Assembly: GCF_900104475.1 (NCBI RefSeq)
Contig: NZ_FNJR01000001.1
Span: 483,629-547,628, forward strand
Source of the DNA: Actinopolyspora xinjiangensis
Lineage (GTDB): Bacteria; Actinomycetota; Actinomycetes; Mycobacteriales; Pseudonocardiaceae
Length of the DNA: 64,000 nt
Direction: 5' to 3'
Part shown: piece after piece, positions 8,131-16,870 of the stretch
How positions within the stretch are numbered: position 1 is the stretch's first letter
Layout: every line of letters starts with the position of its first letter
Program-made: the position numbers and the translations under genes
The notes under the pieces: model-generated
The model's input: only the letters and a program-made list of their open reading frames with translations
Told to the model about the DNA's origin: nothing
Databases searched by the model: none

Positions 8131-10104
8131 TCAGAAGCCCGGGTAACCGGGTGGCCCCTCGCCGATGACGGGAGGCGCGACCAGCCGGTCCTCGCCGAAG
8201 TCGGTGCCGTAGGGGTCGTCGGCCCGCACCAGGAACTGCGGCCGTTCCTCGTCCTCGTCGCGGTTGTATCCCTGTCCGCTCCGCAGCTCGTTCCGCCGAG
8301 GACTCTCCCCGCCGTCCACTTCGCCCGGATCGGGATGGAACCCGCTTCGTGCCGCGTAGGTGGAGTTCCCACCGCCGGACCAGGCACCCGAGCCCATCGG
8401 GCCGAAACCGCCGTCGGGACGGGGTTCGTACCTGGAGGGCTGGGGCGCGGATCTTGCCGCGGGTTCCGGTGGCTGTTCACCGGCGCCCGCCGTACGGGGA
8501 GCCGAGGGCTGTCGCCGCGTGGCGACCGAGGGCGCGGGCGGCTGCCCGTTGGGACTCGGCGGGGGTGGTGCCTGCGTTGGAAAGGGCCCACTGCGCGGAC
8601 CGCTCCTGTCCGGTTGCGGGGGACGGGGTGACGTGGCGGGCGGCACGGGCTGCCCCGGCGGAGTCGGGGGCATCGGCTGTCTCGGCGGTTGCGGCGCGGG
8701 GAACGGCCCGCTGGTTGGGTTCACCGGGGGCCGCACCGGCTGGTGACCACCGCTCGGGGGATCACCGCGTCCCGCCGGTTCGTCGGGTGGTTGCGGGAGG
8801 GGGAAGGATCCGCTGGCGGGACCGCCCGGACCTCCCGACGGCACGGACCACTGGCCGCCGGCCGGTGACGGCGGAGGGAAGGCCGCGGGATTCAGCGGTG
8901 TCGGCTGGTTCGGAGATGGCCGCTGGTTCGGAGGTGGCTGCGGTGGCCGCGACTCCGTCACGGGAGCGGCGGGGGCGGCGTCGGCCCCCGTGGGGTCCGG
9001 TTCCGGAACCGCCGGCGCCGGGCTCGCGGGAGGCGGGCTCGCGGGAGGCGGGCTCGCGGGAGGCGGGCTCGCCGCCGCGGAGGCGGCCCCGGGGTCCGCG
9101 ACAGCGGGAGACGAGTTCGGATCGGCCGAGTCCGCGTCCGCGGAGTCGGCCCGGTGCTCCCGCCCCAGGATGTCGGCGGCGTTCCCTAACGGTGTGGTGG
9201 GGTTTTCCACCTCGGGTGGGGAGGTGAGCCGCTCGGGCGTGCGCTCGTCCGGGGATTCAGCGGTTCCCGCCCGCAACGAGCCGGTCATCCCGAGGTGTCC
9301 GTCGGGTGGGGGCGGTGGGGCCCCGGTGGCGGGATCACCGGTCTCGGCACCGGGCTCGTCCGAGTACTCCGGTGTCGGCACCCCCGCGAAGGGCACCCGA
9401 GTGGTACCCGGCGAGACCTCGTCGAGGTCGGCGGGCTCCTCCGACTCGGCCCGCTGCTCGGTCTCGGGGATCCGTTCGGGACGTGGCGGTTGTTCGCCGG
9501 GCAGCGGCAGGGCGCCGCTGAACGTCCCGCCGGTGGAGCCGCCCCGCTCGGCGTGCCTCGACCGCTCGTGGTTGGCGTGCCGCCGCTCCCCGCCGGGTGG
9601 GGACTGCGGCAGCGGTAACGATCCCGAGGCCGACTCGGCACGCGGAGACGCTGCCGAGGTCTGTGCCCCGAGCTCGCCGGAGAAGGCGGCGGAGCCGTCG
9701 GTTTCGTCCCGCTCAGCGGCCGCGCCGGGGTGGGAGGACGAGTGCCCCCGTTCCTGTTCGAACCGTTCCCGCAGCCGATCGAGGCGATCGTAGAGCGCGA
9801 CCGGATCGGAGCAGGCGGCGGCGGTGGCGAACTCGGCACGCAGGTCGAAGGGCGGGGCGGGATCGGGTCGCCGCTCAGCCGTTCCGCCGCTCCGAGGACC
9901 GGTCTCGGGACGGTTCGGGGGCACGGAACCGTGCCGCGCCCACTCTCCGGCGGAGTCGGCACGTCGCGGTGGTTCCGGTGCTGCCCCCTCGGCGACGGGA
10001 GCGCCCCGGGGTGGCGTCGGTGGCCGTCGCCCTGGCCCCGGACCCCCCGGCCGCGCCTCGCGCCGTTCCATCGACCCGGGCATCGGATCCCGCGGACTCG
10101 TCAC
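8131..10104 (-). CDS. Proline-rich protein with conserved acidic C-terminal tail, ESX-associated
   Basis: 657 aa from GTG 10104 (GGGGGAG just upstream). Most of the chain is low-complexity Pro/Ser/Gly/Glu sequence, including PPASP repeats. One helical island (PVALYDRLDRLRERFEQERG, about residues 100-120) stands out. The final stretch DEERPQFLVRADDPYGTDFG followed by VAPPVIGE resembles, from memory, the tail of many PPE-domain proteins in Amycolatopsis and Saccharopolyspora, although no PPE helical domain is present here. Its position upstream of an espG-like gene supports a type VII secretion link. There is no signal peptide and no membrane helix. Function unknown. Confidence 0.7.
   Translation of the reverse strand: MTSPRDPMPGSMERREARPGGPGPGRRPPTPPRGAPVAEGAAPEPPRRADSAGEWARHGSVPPNRPETGPRSGGTAERRPDPAPPFDLRAEFATAAACSDPVALYDRLDRLRERFEQERGHSSSHPGAAAERDETDGSAAFSGELGAQTSAASPRAESASGSLPLPQSPPGGERRHANHERSRHAERGGSTGGTFSGALPLPGEQPPRPERIPETEQRAESEEPADLDEVSPGTTRVPFAGVPTPEYSDEPGAETGDPATGAPPPPPDGHLGMTGSLRAGTAESPDERTPERLTSPPEVENPTTPLGNAADILGREHRADSADADSADPNSSPAVADPGAASAAASPPPASPPPASPPPASPAPAVPEPDPTGADAAPAAPVTESRPPQPPPNQRPSPNQPTPLNPAAFPPPSPAGGQWSVPSGGPGGPASGSFPLPQPPDEPAGRGDPPSGGHQPVRPPVNPTSGPFPAPQPPRQPMPPTPPGQPVPPATSPRPPQPDRSGPRSGPFPTQAPPPPSPNGQPPAPSVATRRQPSAPRTAGAGEQPPEPAARSAPQPSRYEPRPDGGFGPMGSGAWSGGGNSTYAARSGFHPDPGEVDGGESPRRNELRSGQGYNRDEDEERPQFLVRADDPYGTDFGEDRLVAPPVIGEGPPGYPGF
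9021..9072. repeat. 15-bp tandem repeat, about 3.5 copies, inside the proline-rich gene
   Basis: The unit GGCTCGCGGGAGGCG is repeated head to tail at 9021, 9036 and 9051 and then partially. It encodes successive PPASP units on the minus strand and is a likely site of replication-slippage length variation. Confidence 0.85.
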
Positions 10105-10686
10105 GACTCCCCCAGAGCTTCGATGCTGTCGGCAGACACACCCGATCCGACGTCAGCAGGCATGCTTCGCGTTCCCCATTCGAATGGCCGAGGTAGCACC
10201 AGCGACCACTTCCCGATCCTCGATATCCCCTTGATCGTCTCGCCGTTCCGGCAGGACACTAGCAGCCGCGCGACGCGCGCGCGGAGCTTTGCCGTAACCG
10301 GCGGAACACTATACCGGCTCAACGGTACGAAATGACCCGTTCGAACAACACGCTCGTCACACGCGAGTGGGTAGCGGGGTTCATCGGACTCCACACCCCT
10401 TCACCTCGCCCCCGACGACTCCGGGGTACACCGGCGGGGCCCGGACCACCCGGACGCCGCTTTCGGCACGAAAGCCCCTTCGGCGTGATTCGTCCGGTTC
10501 TATCGGCACCACCTGTCGTTCCTCCGGCGTGAGCACCGACAAAAACCGAGACAACATGGTTCTGTAAGTGCCCTTGGTCACTGCCCCGGCAACCGACGGT
10601 GGCGTAGGTCAACCCGCCGGGTCCAATGTGTTTTCCGGTTACGACACCGAGGGCACAGACACGTACCGAGTACGAAAGGCGGTTCG
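10105..10686. other. Divergent promoter region, no gene seen
   Basis: 582 bp between the proline-rich gene and the SGNH hydrolase, which are transcribed away from each other. It is less GC-rich than its surroundings. It contains a 7-bp inverted repeat (GCTTTCG at 10459-10465, CGAAAGC at 10469-10475). No ORF here has a convincing start or domain. Confidence 0.5.
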
Positions 10687-11535
10687 ATGAGCCAGGAGTC
10701 ATCGCCTCCACGGGAGTACGCGCCGGAGAACGACTCCCGGGAGGAGCGGGCGGGCTGGCGGACGTTCGTGGCGCTGGGGGACAGCTTCACGGAAGGGCTG
10801 AACGATCCCGCTCCGGACGGCGCGACCTTCCGCGGTTGGGCCGACAGGCTGGCCGCCCGGCTCGCGGCCGAACGACCCGGGCTGCGCTACGCCAACATCG
10901 CGGTGCGCGGCAAGCTGCTCGACCAGATCCTGCGGGAACAACTGCCGCACGCGGTGGAGATGCGCCCGGACCTCGCCGCGCTCAGCGCGGGCGGCAACGA
11001 CATACTCCGCCCCTTCGGTGACCCGGACGAGCTGGCGGGCAAGTTCGAGGAGGCGGTGGTCGAGCTGCGCTCCACCGGGGCGGACGTGTTGATCGGCACC
11101 GGTTTCGACACCCGGCGGACCCCGGTGATGCGTCTGGTGCGCGGCAAGGTGGGCACCTACAACTCACACCTCTGGGCGATCGCGCAACGACACGGCTGCT
11201 ATGTCGTGGATCTCTGGTCGATGCGGGTGTTACAGGATGAGCGTGCTTGGAGCGAGGATCGGCTGCACCTTTCCGCGGCGGGGCATCACCGCGTGGCGCT
11301 GCGCGCGGCCGAGGCCTTGGGGCTGCCGGTGTCCGAGGACTGGCGGCGACCGTGGCCCGAGCGGCAGGAGCGCTCCTGGTCGGTCCGGCGCGGTGAGGAC
11401 CTGCGCTGGATCGGCGAGCACCTGGGGCCGTGGGTCGGCAGACGGTTGCGCGGAACTTCCTCGGGAGACGGGCGCGAGCCCAAACGACCGTCGCCACGTC
11501 CCCTCGAGAAGGCGTCGCTCCGAGAGGACGTGTGA
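10687..11535 (+). CDS. SGNH/GDSL-family hydrolase (esterase/lipase-like), cytoplasmic
   Basis: 282 aa. Block I is FVALGDSFTEGLNDP (nucleophile Ser near residue 36), block III is LSAGGNDILRPF, and block V is DRLHLSAAGHHRVALRA (catalytic Asp/His). No signal peptide is seen. The family hydrolyses ester or acyl bonds of lipids, sugars or thioesters; the substrate cannot be told from sequence. The C-terminal third (about residues 200-282) is Arg/Trp-rich and variable. AAGGCGG precedes ATG 10687. It stands alone between a divergent gene and a convergent regulator. Confidence 0.85.
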   Translation: MSQESSPPREYAPENDSREERAGWRTFVALGDSFTEGLNDPAPDGATFRGWADRLAARLAAERPGLRYANIAVRGKLLDQILREQLPHAVEMRPDLAALSAGGNDILRPFGDPDELAGKFEEAVVELRSTGADVLIGTGFDTRRTPVMRLVRGKVGTYNSHLWAIAQRHGCYVVDLWSMRVLQDERAWSEDRLHLSAAGHHRVALRAAEALGLPVSEDWRRPWPERQERSWSVRRGEDLRWIGEHLGPWVGRRLRGTSSGDGREPKRPSPRPLEKASLREDV

Positions 11536-12000
11536 CCTCCCGCCCCGGCACCGCGAAACTCCGAGGCGAGAGGAGAACGAACCGTCCGATCAGGAGAGTG
11601 TTGATCGTGGCGGGACGCCGTCCCGTGCTCGGCCTCCCACTACGTCCGAGGAGGCCACGAAGCACGGCGCGCGAAGCGGCCGCGTTCCGCCTCGCGCCGT
11701 CCGGGCACGAGGCGGAACGGGTGCGAACACGAGCGCGGACCCCGTGTCGTTGTGGAATTCCCCCAGAACACGGAGTCCGCACTCACCCCCATGTCCTTCC
11801 GGCTCCGAAGAAGCCGGAAATAACCTGACCCCTTTTTCGCGGGCGAGGCGGGACTCGGCGATCCGAGTTCCACTCGCCCTCAGCGCCGATCGGCCCGTAC
11901 CCCCTACGAGCCGCGGCGGTGCGGTCGTGGCCGGTACCGGCCCGGCCGAACGCACGATTCACACGTTGACAGCCACGACTAAGAGGGCGCTAAACGTCGG
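11536..12000. other. Convergent intergenic region with three consecutive inverted repeats
   Basis: Three strong stems sit here: 11684-11694 with 11708-11718 (11 bp perfect); 11735-11747 with 11768-11780 (12 of 13 bp); and 11797-11804 with 11812-11819 (8 bp perfect), the last followed by a T-run at about 11832-11836. Together they probably form a bidirectional terminator between the SGNH hydrolase and the SARP regulator. No gene is supported. Confidence 0.6.
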
Positions 12001-14898
12001 CTAAACGCCGGAACAGTGCTGCACACCGGACTCCTCGGCGCGGCACTTCCCACGCCGCAGCCGTTCACGAGGCTCCGCCGCACGGGGCGAACCGCCCGCC
12101 TCGAAAATGGACAGTGCCGTCTCCCAGCGCCGCCGGGCCACCTGGTGATCCTCTCGCAACGCGGCGACGTCACCCAACCCCAGATACGCGGCGGCCTGCC
12201 GCATGGTCGAACCACAACGCTGCGCCACTTCGAGCGCTTCCCCGTAGTAGCGCCGCGCGCTCTCGACCCTGTCGAGCTCGACGCTGACCTCACCACAGTT
12301 GTTCAGCACCATGGCCAGAATCTCGAGGTCGTCCGCCTCACGGTAACGCCGCTCGGCCTCCAGCAGGTACTCCAAGGCGGTGGAACGGTTGCCGATCACC
12401 TGCTCCACCTGGGCCAGGTTGTTCAGCGCCCCCGCCTCGCGGTACCGGTCCCCCAACGCACGGTAGGTCCGCAGCGCGTCCTCGCAGTGCCTGCGCGCTT
12501 CCGGGTAACGCCCCAGCCGGAACAGCGCGCTGGCCATGTTGACCTGCGTCATGGCCAGCTCACCCCGGTCGGACAGTGCCGCCGCCACCCGCTGCGACTC
12601 CGCGTAGTACTTCAGCGCCACCTCGGGACTGCCCGAGCGGGAGTGCGCCACCCCGAGTCCGGCGAGCATCAGCACGGTCCCGTTGTCGTCACCGATGTGG
12701 CGCGCCGATTCCAGCCCCCTGGTGTAGATGGTCACCCAGTCCTCCCAGGGGCAGCGCACCATGAGGTAGTTGAACTGCAGGCGCACCAGGCACCAGGCGA
12801 TCCGGTGCCATCCGAGGCCGGCGGCCGTGTCGATCGCCGCCACCAGGTTCGGCCACTCGGCGTCGAACCACTCCAGCGCCTCGGCCCTGCCGGTGATGCC
12901 GGGAACCTCCCACTCCGTGGCGGAGAAGTCCAGCTCGTCGCGCGGCGGCCGCAGGAACCTGCGCGCGTGGTCGGCCGCGGCGAGGTAGTGCTCCAGCAGT
13001 CTGCGCCGCGCTGCCCGCGACTTCTCCCCGCCGTCGTCGGTGGCGGCGGAGACGAGCTCACGCGCGTAGACCCGGAGCAGGTCGTGCATGGCGAACCTGT
13101 CCGGCCTGGGCTCGCTGATCAGGTGGGCGAGGGTCAGGGCTCGCAGGCGGCTCCGCGCGGTGTCGGCGTCGGTACCGCACAGCGCCGCCACCGCGTGGGC
13201 GGTGAAGGTGTGACCGGGGACCAGTCCCAGCAGTCGGAACGTCCACGCCTGGCTGGGATGCAGGTTGCGGTAGGAGATGTCGAAGGCACGGCGCACGCTC
13301 GTGTCGGTGTCGTCGATGTCCAGTCCGGCGAGCCGGTTCTGCTCGTCGGTGAGTTCGCCGACCAGGTCCCCCACAGCCCGGCCGGGATTGGCCGCCAGCC
13401 GCGCGGCGGCGATGCGCAGCGCCAGCGGCAGCCCGCCGCACAGATCGGCGAGCTCCCGGGCCGCCTGCGGCTCGGAACGGGACCTGCCGGGCACACCTGC
13501 CCGGTCCAGCAGTTCCACGGCGGCGGTGGTGGGCAGGGTCTCCAGCGGCAGCGCCCTGGCACCGCTGCGGACGACCAGCCCGTCCAGCCGCCTTCTGCTG
13601 GTGACCAGCACCAGCGAACCGTCACTGCTGGGCAGCAGCGGACGGACCTGCTCGGCGTCCCTCGCGTCGTCGAGCAGGATGAGCACTCGGCGCCGGGCCA
13701 GTAACGAGCGGTAGCGCGCCACGCGTTCGTTCAGCTCGACCGGGATGGCGTCGTCGGCGATGCCGAGGCTCTTGAGGAACCCGGTGAGCACCTCGCCCGG
13801 TGAGAGCGGGGCGCGCTCGTAGTCGAAGCCGCGCAGCGAGGCGTAGAGCTGGCCGTCGGGGAACCGGTGCGCGACGCGGTGCGCCCAGGTCACCGCGAGC
13901 GCGCTCTTGCCGATCCCGGCGGTTCCGGTGATCGCGGCCAGCACTCCGGCCGAGTCGCGCTCCTGCTCGGACAGCATCCGGTCCAGCGCGGCGCTCTCGC
14001 TGGCCCTCCCCACGAATCCGGCCACCGGCGGGGGCAGTTCGGCCGGTTGCGCCGGGATGCCGTCGCCGGTGGTGGCGGTGCCGCCGGTGGAGCGTTTCGG
14101 GGCGGCCAGGGTCTCGTCGTCGCGCAGCAGTCGCTCGTACAGCGAACGCAGGTCCGGGCCGGGGTCGATGCCGAGCTCGTCGGCCAGCAGTTCCCGCAGC
14201 GCGTGGTAGCAGGCCTGCGCCCGGGCGCGTTGCCCGGAGCGGTAGTAGGCGAGCATCAACTGGCCGGTGAGCCGCTCGCGCAGCGGGTGCTGCTCGACCA
14301 GTTCGGACAGCTCCACCACGAGACCGTGGTGCTTGCCGAGTTCCAGGTCCGCCGCGATCCGTTCCTCCAGGGCAACCATGCGCAGTTCGTCCAGGTTGGG
14401 GGCGACCATGCGGTGCAGTCGCTCGGAGGAGATGTCCGAGAGCACGGGGCCGCGCCACAGGGTCAGCGCCCGGCTCAGCAACCGGGAGCGCTCCTCCGGT
14501 TCGAGGTTGCCCGCCTGGTTGACCAGGGCGCGGGCCCGGTGCGCGTCTATGCGGTCACTGTCGACCTGGAGCATGTACCCGGGAGGCCTGGTGACGATCC
14601 TGGGAGGATCGTGGGTGCTCTCGTCGGTGTCGGGGGTGAACAGCTTGCGGAGGCGGGAGACGTAGCCGTGGATGATCGTCCGCGCGGTACGCGGTGGCTG
14701 CTCTCCCCAGAGAGCGTCGATCAGCCGGTCCATCGACACGACTTGGTTCGGTTCGAGCAGCAGGCAGGCCAGCGCACTGCGCATCGCCGAGTTGCCCAGC
14801 GGCCGCGGCTGTCCGCCGTGACGCACTTCGAGCGGGCCGAGCAGCCCGAACTCGTAGCCGTCCCTCGGCTCCTCGGCCCCGTTGTCGCGCGGTGGCAT
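12001..14898 (-). CDS. SARP/AfsR-family transcriptional activator: HTH-BTAD, NB-ARC ATPase, TPR
   Basis: 965 aa. Residues about 15-100 form an OmpR-like winged helix (FGLLGPLEVRHGGQPRPLGN) and about 105-255 the bacterial transcriptional activation domain (LTLWRGPVLSD). An NB-ARC STAND module follows, with Walker A GTAGIGKSALAV (Lys about 331), Walker B VLILLDDARD and GLPLALRIAA. C-terminal TPR helices run from about residue 700 (MTQVNMASALFRLGRYPEAR, ALNNLAQVEQVIGN). The full-length layout is like AfsR. Such proteins activate secondary-metabolism or stress genes after ATP- and ligand-dependent oligomerisation. No biosynthetic cluster is adjacent. GGGGGG precedes ATG 14898. Confidence 0.9.
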   Translation of the reverse strand: MPPRDNGAEEPRDGYEFGLLGPLEVRHGGQPRPLGNSAMRSALACLLLEPNQVVSMDRLIDALWGEQPPRTARTIIHGYVSRLRKLFTPDTDESTHDPPRIVTRPPGYMLQVDSDRIDAHRARALVNQAGNLEPEERSRLLSRALTLWRGPVLSDISSERLHRMVAPNLDELRMVALEERIAADLELGKHHGLVVELSELVEQHPLRERLTGQLMLAYYRSGQRARAQACYHALRELLADELGIDPGPDLRSLYERLLRDDETLAAPKRSTGGTATTGDGIPAQPAELPPPVAGFVGRASESAALDRMLSEQERDSAGVLAAITGTAGIGKSALAVTWAHRVAHRFPDGQLYASLRGFDYERAPLSPGEVLTGFLKSLGIADDAIPVELNERVARYRSLLARRRVLILLDDARDAEQVRPLLPSSDGSLVLVTSRRRLDGLVVRSGARALPLETLPTTAAVELLDRAGVPGRSRSEPQAARELADLCGGLPLALRIAAARLAANPGRAVGDLVGELTDEQNRLAGLDIDDTDTSVRRAFDISYRNLHPSQAWTFRLLGLVPGHTFTAHAVAALCGTDADTARSRLRALTLAHLISEPRPDRFAMHDLLRVYARELVSAATDDGGEKSRAARRRLLEHYLAAADHARRFLRPPRDELDFSATEWEVPGITGRAEALEWFDAEWPNLVAAIDTAAGLGWHRIAWCLVRLQFNYLMVRCPWEDWVTIYTRGLESARHIGDDNGTVLMLAGLGVAHSRSGSPEVALKYYAESQRVAAALSDRGELAMTQVNMASALFRLGRYPEARRHCEDALRTYRALGDRYREAGALNNLAQVEQVIGNRSTALEYLLEAERRYREADDLEILAMVLNNCGEVSVELDRVESARRYYGEALEVAQRCGSTMRQAAAYLGLGDVAALREDHQVARRRWETALSIFEAGGSPRAAEPRERLRRGKCRAEESGVQHCSGV

Positions 14899-15209
14899 AT
14901 CCCCCCGAAGACTGATCCCACGTTCGCGTATATCTTTCCCGATTCCACGACAGCGGCCGCAAGGTCCCGTCTCCCGACAAACCGCCCCGAAACCGATCCA
15001 CGTTAACCACTAAAACCGATAAACGTGTTCGGTTTCACCCGGCTTCACCCCAACAGAGTAAGATCAACTTTTGTTCGTCGGCGAATATCACAATGTGTGA
15101 GCAAACTCCGATACGCGAATGAACGGATCGCTGCCACTGGGCTGTGCGCGGCCAGTAGAGTCGGGGAGCGTATCCGAACGCCAGCAAGACCACTGTGGAG
15201 GTATCCCGG
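14899..15209. promoter_or_regulatory. Divergent promoter region of SARP and ADP-ribosylglycohydrolase genes
   Basis: 311 bp, relatively AT-rich. It holds a 7-bp inverted repeat, AAACCGA (15013-15019) and TCGGTTT (15029-15035), centred about 125 bp upstream of the SARP start, a possible regulator site. I do not see a confident -10/-35 pair. Confidence 0.4.
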
Positions 15210-16244
15210 GTGTCGACATCGTCCACAGTGGTGGATCGTGCCGTGGGGTGCCTGCTCGGCGCGGCGCTGGGCGACTCCCTCGGTGTTCCCGTCGAGTTCG
15301 AGGAGTACAGCGACATCCGCGCGCGGTACGGCCCCGACGGGGTGACCGAACCACCACCGCAGGCGCTGCTCGGCGACGCGGCGCAGATGCTGCTGTTCAC
15401 CGGTGAGGGATACCTGCACGCCTGGGCGACCGGGAACAACGGCGGCCGGTGGCGTCCGGTGGAAGCCACGGCCGCCGCCTACCGCCGCTGGCTGCTCACC
15501 CAGCAGGAGGACAAACCCCACTACGGCGCGATCGGACTGCTGGCCGAGCCCGAGCTCTACGTCAACCGCTCCCCCGGCCTGACCAGTCTGCGCGCGCTGC
15601 AGGAGGAGCGGCTCGGAACCCCCGAGGAACCGATCAACAGTTCCAAGGGCTGCGGCGCGGTGGACCGCGCGGCCGGGGCCGGATTCGCCCCCACCGTCGA
15701 GATGTCCTACACCCTCGGCTGCCAGTTCGGCGCGCTGACCCACGGCGCGCCGGGCGGCTGGGCCGCCGCCGGAGCCATGTCGGCGCTGGTGCACCTGCTC
15801 GCGGTGCAGGGCAGACGGCTGCCCCAAGCGGTGGACCAAGCCGCTGGGCGCGTGCTGCGCGAGGACACCGAGACGGCCACCGGGCTCGCCGACGCCGCCA
15901 CCCTGGCACGCATCGATGTGCGCACGGCCTACGTCCAGCGGCTCGGACAGGGCTGGGTCGGCCCGGAGGCGCTGGCGATCGGGGCCTACTGCGCGCTGGC
16001 GCTGCCCAAGCGCGAGCAGTTCCGCGAGGCGCTGTGGCTGGCGGCCAACCATTCGGGGCACAGCGACACCACGGCCGCCATCACCGGGGCGATCCTGGGG
16101 GCCCGGCACGGCACGGCGGCACTGCCCCGTGACTGGCTCAACCGCCTCGAACTCGCCGACGTGATCGAACGCATCGGACACGATCTCGGCGCCTCCTGCG
16201 TGGGCGAGAAGTTCAACGACCGCCGGTACCTGACCCTGGGGTGA
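15210..16244 (+). CDS. ADP-ribosylglycohydrolase (DraG/ARH) family protein
   Basis: 344 aa from GTG 15210, preferred over GTG 15195 because GGAGG lies 8 nt upstream of it. AVGCLLGAALGDSLGVPVEF is the N-terminal DraG signature. The metal-binding aspartates of the family are represented by NHSGHSDTTAAITGAILGAR, and NSSKGCGAVDRAAGAGFAP is another typical block. The enzymes remove ADP-ribose from proteins, DNA or small molecules in the cytoplasm. No ADP-ribosyltransferase gene is nearby, so the substrate is unknown. It is divergent from the SARP gene. Confidence 0.85.
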   Translation: MSTSSTVVDRAVGCLLGAALGDSLGVPVEFEEYSDIRARYGPDGVTEPPPQALLGDAAQMLLFTGEGYLHAWATGNNGGRWRPVEATAAAYRRWLLTQQEDKPHYGAIGLLAEPELYVNRSPGLTSLRALQEERLGTPEEPINSSKGCGAVDRAAGAGFAPTVEMSYTLGCQFGALTHGAPGGWAAAGAMSALVHLLAVQGRRLPQAVDQAAGRVLREDTETATGLADAATLARIDVRTAYVQRLGQGWVGPEALAIGAYCALALPKREQFREALWLAANHSGHSDTTAAITGAILGARHGTAALPRDWLNRLELADVIERIGHDLGASCVGEKFNDRRYLTLG

Positions 16245-16321
16245 GTCGCGGTCCGGCGAGATCCGGAAACCTCCAGCCGGACGCTCGAACGGGCGTGGCC
16301 GCCGGGAGAACGCCCGAACCG

Positions 16322-16365
16322 ACGAGGTGGACCGTCCTCGGCCGGCTCGGGACGGTCCACCTCGT
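16322..16365. terminator. Bidirectional terminator-like hairpin
   Basis: A perfect 16-bp inverted repeat (16322-16337 with 16350-16365) with a 12-nt loop, midway between the convergent ends of the ADP-ribosylglycohydrolase gene and ectC. Confidence 0.75.
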
Positions 16366-16374
16366 GCGGGGCGG

Positions 16375-16767
16375 TCACTCCTCCTCGGTCACCAGCGGGT
16401 ACACCCCGTTCTCGTCGTGGACCTCCCCGCCGGTCACCGGCGGGTTGAACACGCACACCGTGCGCATGTCGGTCCTGGGGCGCACCTGGTGCTTGTCGTG
16501 GTCGTCGAGCAGGTACAGCGAGCCGGGGCCGAGGGAGTGCGTCTCACCGGTGGCGTGGTCGGTGATCTCGCCCTCGCCCTCGTACACGAACACGGCCTCG
16601 ATGTGGTTGGCGTACCAGAACTCGTTGACCGTGCCCGCGTACAGCGTGGTCTCGTGCACCGAGAATCCCGCCTTCTCCCTGGCCAGGATGATCCGCTTGC
16701 TGCGCCAGTTCTCGGTCCTGATGTCGGCTTCGGTGTCCTCGACGTCCCGGACGGTACGAACGATCAA
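16375..16767 (-). CDS. ectC: Ectoine synthase EctC (TTG start)
   Basis: 130 aa. Family members begin MIVR; here that reading needs TTG at 16767 (TTG ATC GTT CGT), preceded by GAGGAG. The longer frame upstream has no family similarity. Motifs are [20 protein letters not shown] (cupin fold, Glu/His metal ligands), [19 protein letters not shown] and [20 protein letters not shown]. EctC cyclises N-gamma-acetyl-L-2,4-diaminobutyrate to ectoine, the last step of the pathway, in the cytoplasm. It is third in ectABC; no ectD hydroxylase follows. Confidence 0.95.
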   Translation of the reverse strand: MIVRTVRDVEDTEADIRTENWRSKRIILAREKAGFSVHETTLYAGTVNEFWYANHIEAVFVYEGEGEITDHATGETHSLGPGSLYLLDDHDKHQVRPRTDMRTVCVFNPPVTGGEVHDENGVYPLVTEEE

Positions 16768-16870
16768 CTCGTCTCCTCGGTGTTTCGGTGATCTCGGCAC
16801 GGCGGGAGTCCCCGCCGGTGAGCCCGCTTCCCGGGACGCGGCACGTCCCGGCCCGGGCGAAGTCGGCGCC

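Noticed and set aside
9021-9072. 15-bp tandem repeat as a CRISPR or regulatory repeat
   Set aside because: It is in frame and encodes PPASP repeats of a proline-rich protein.
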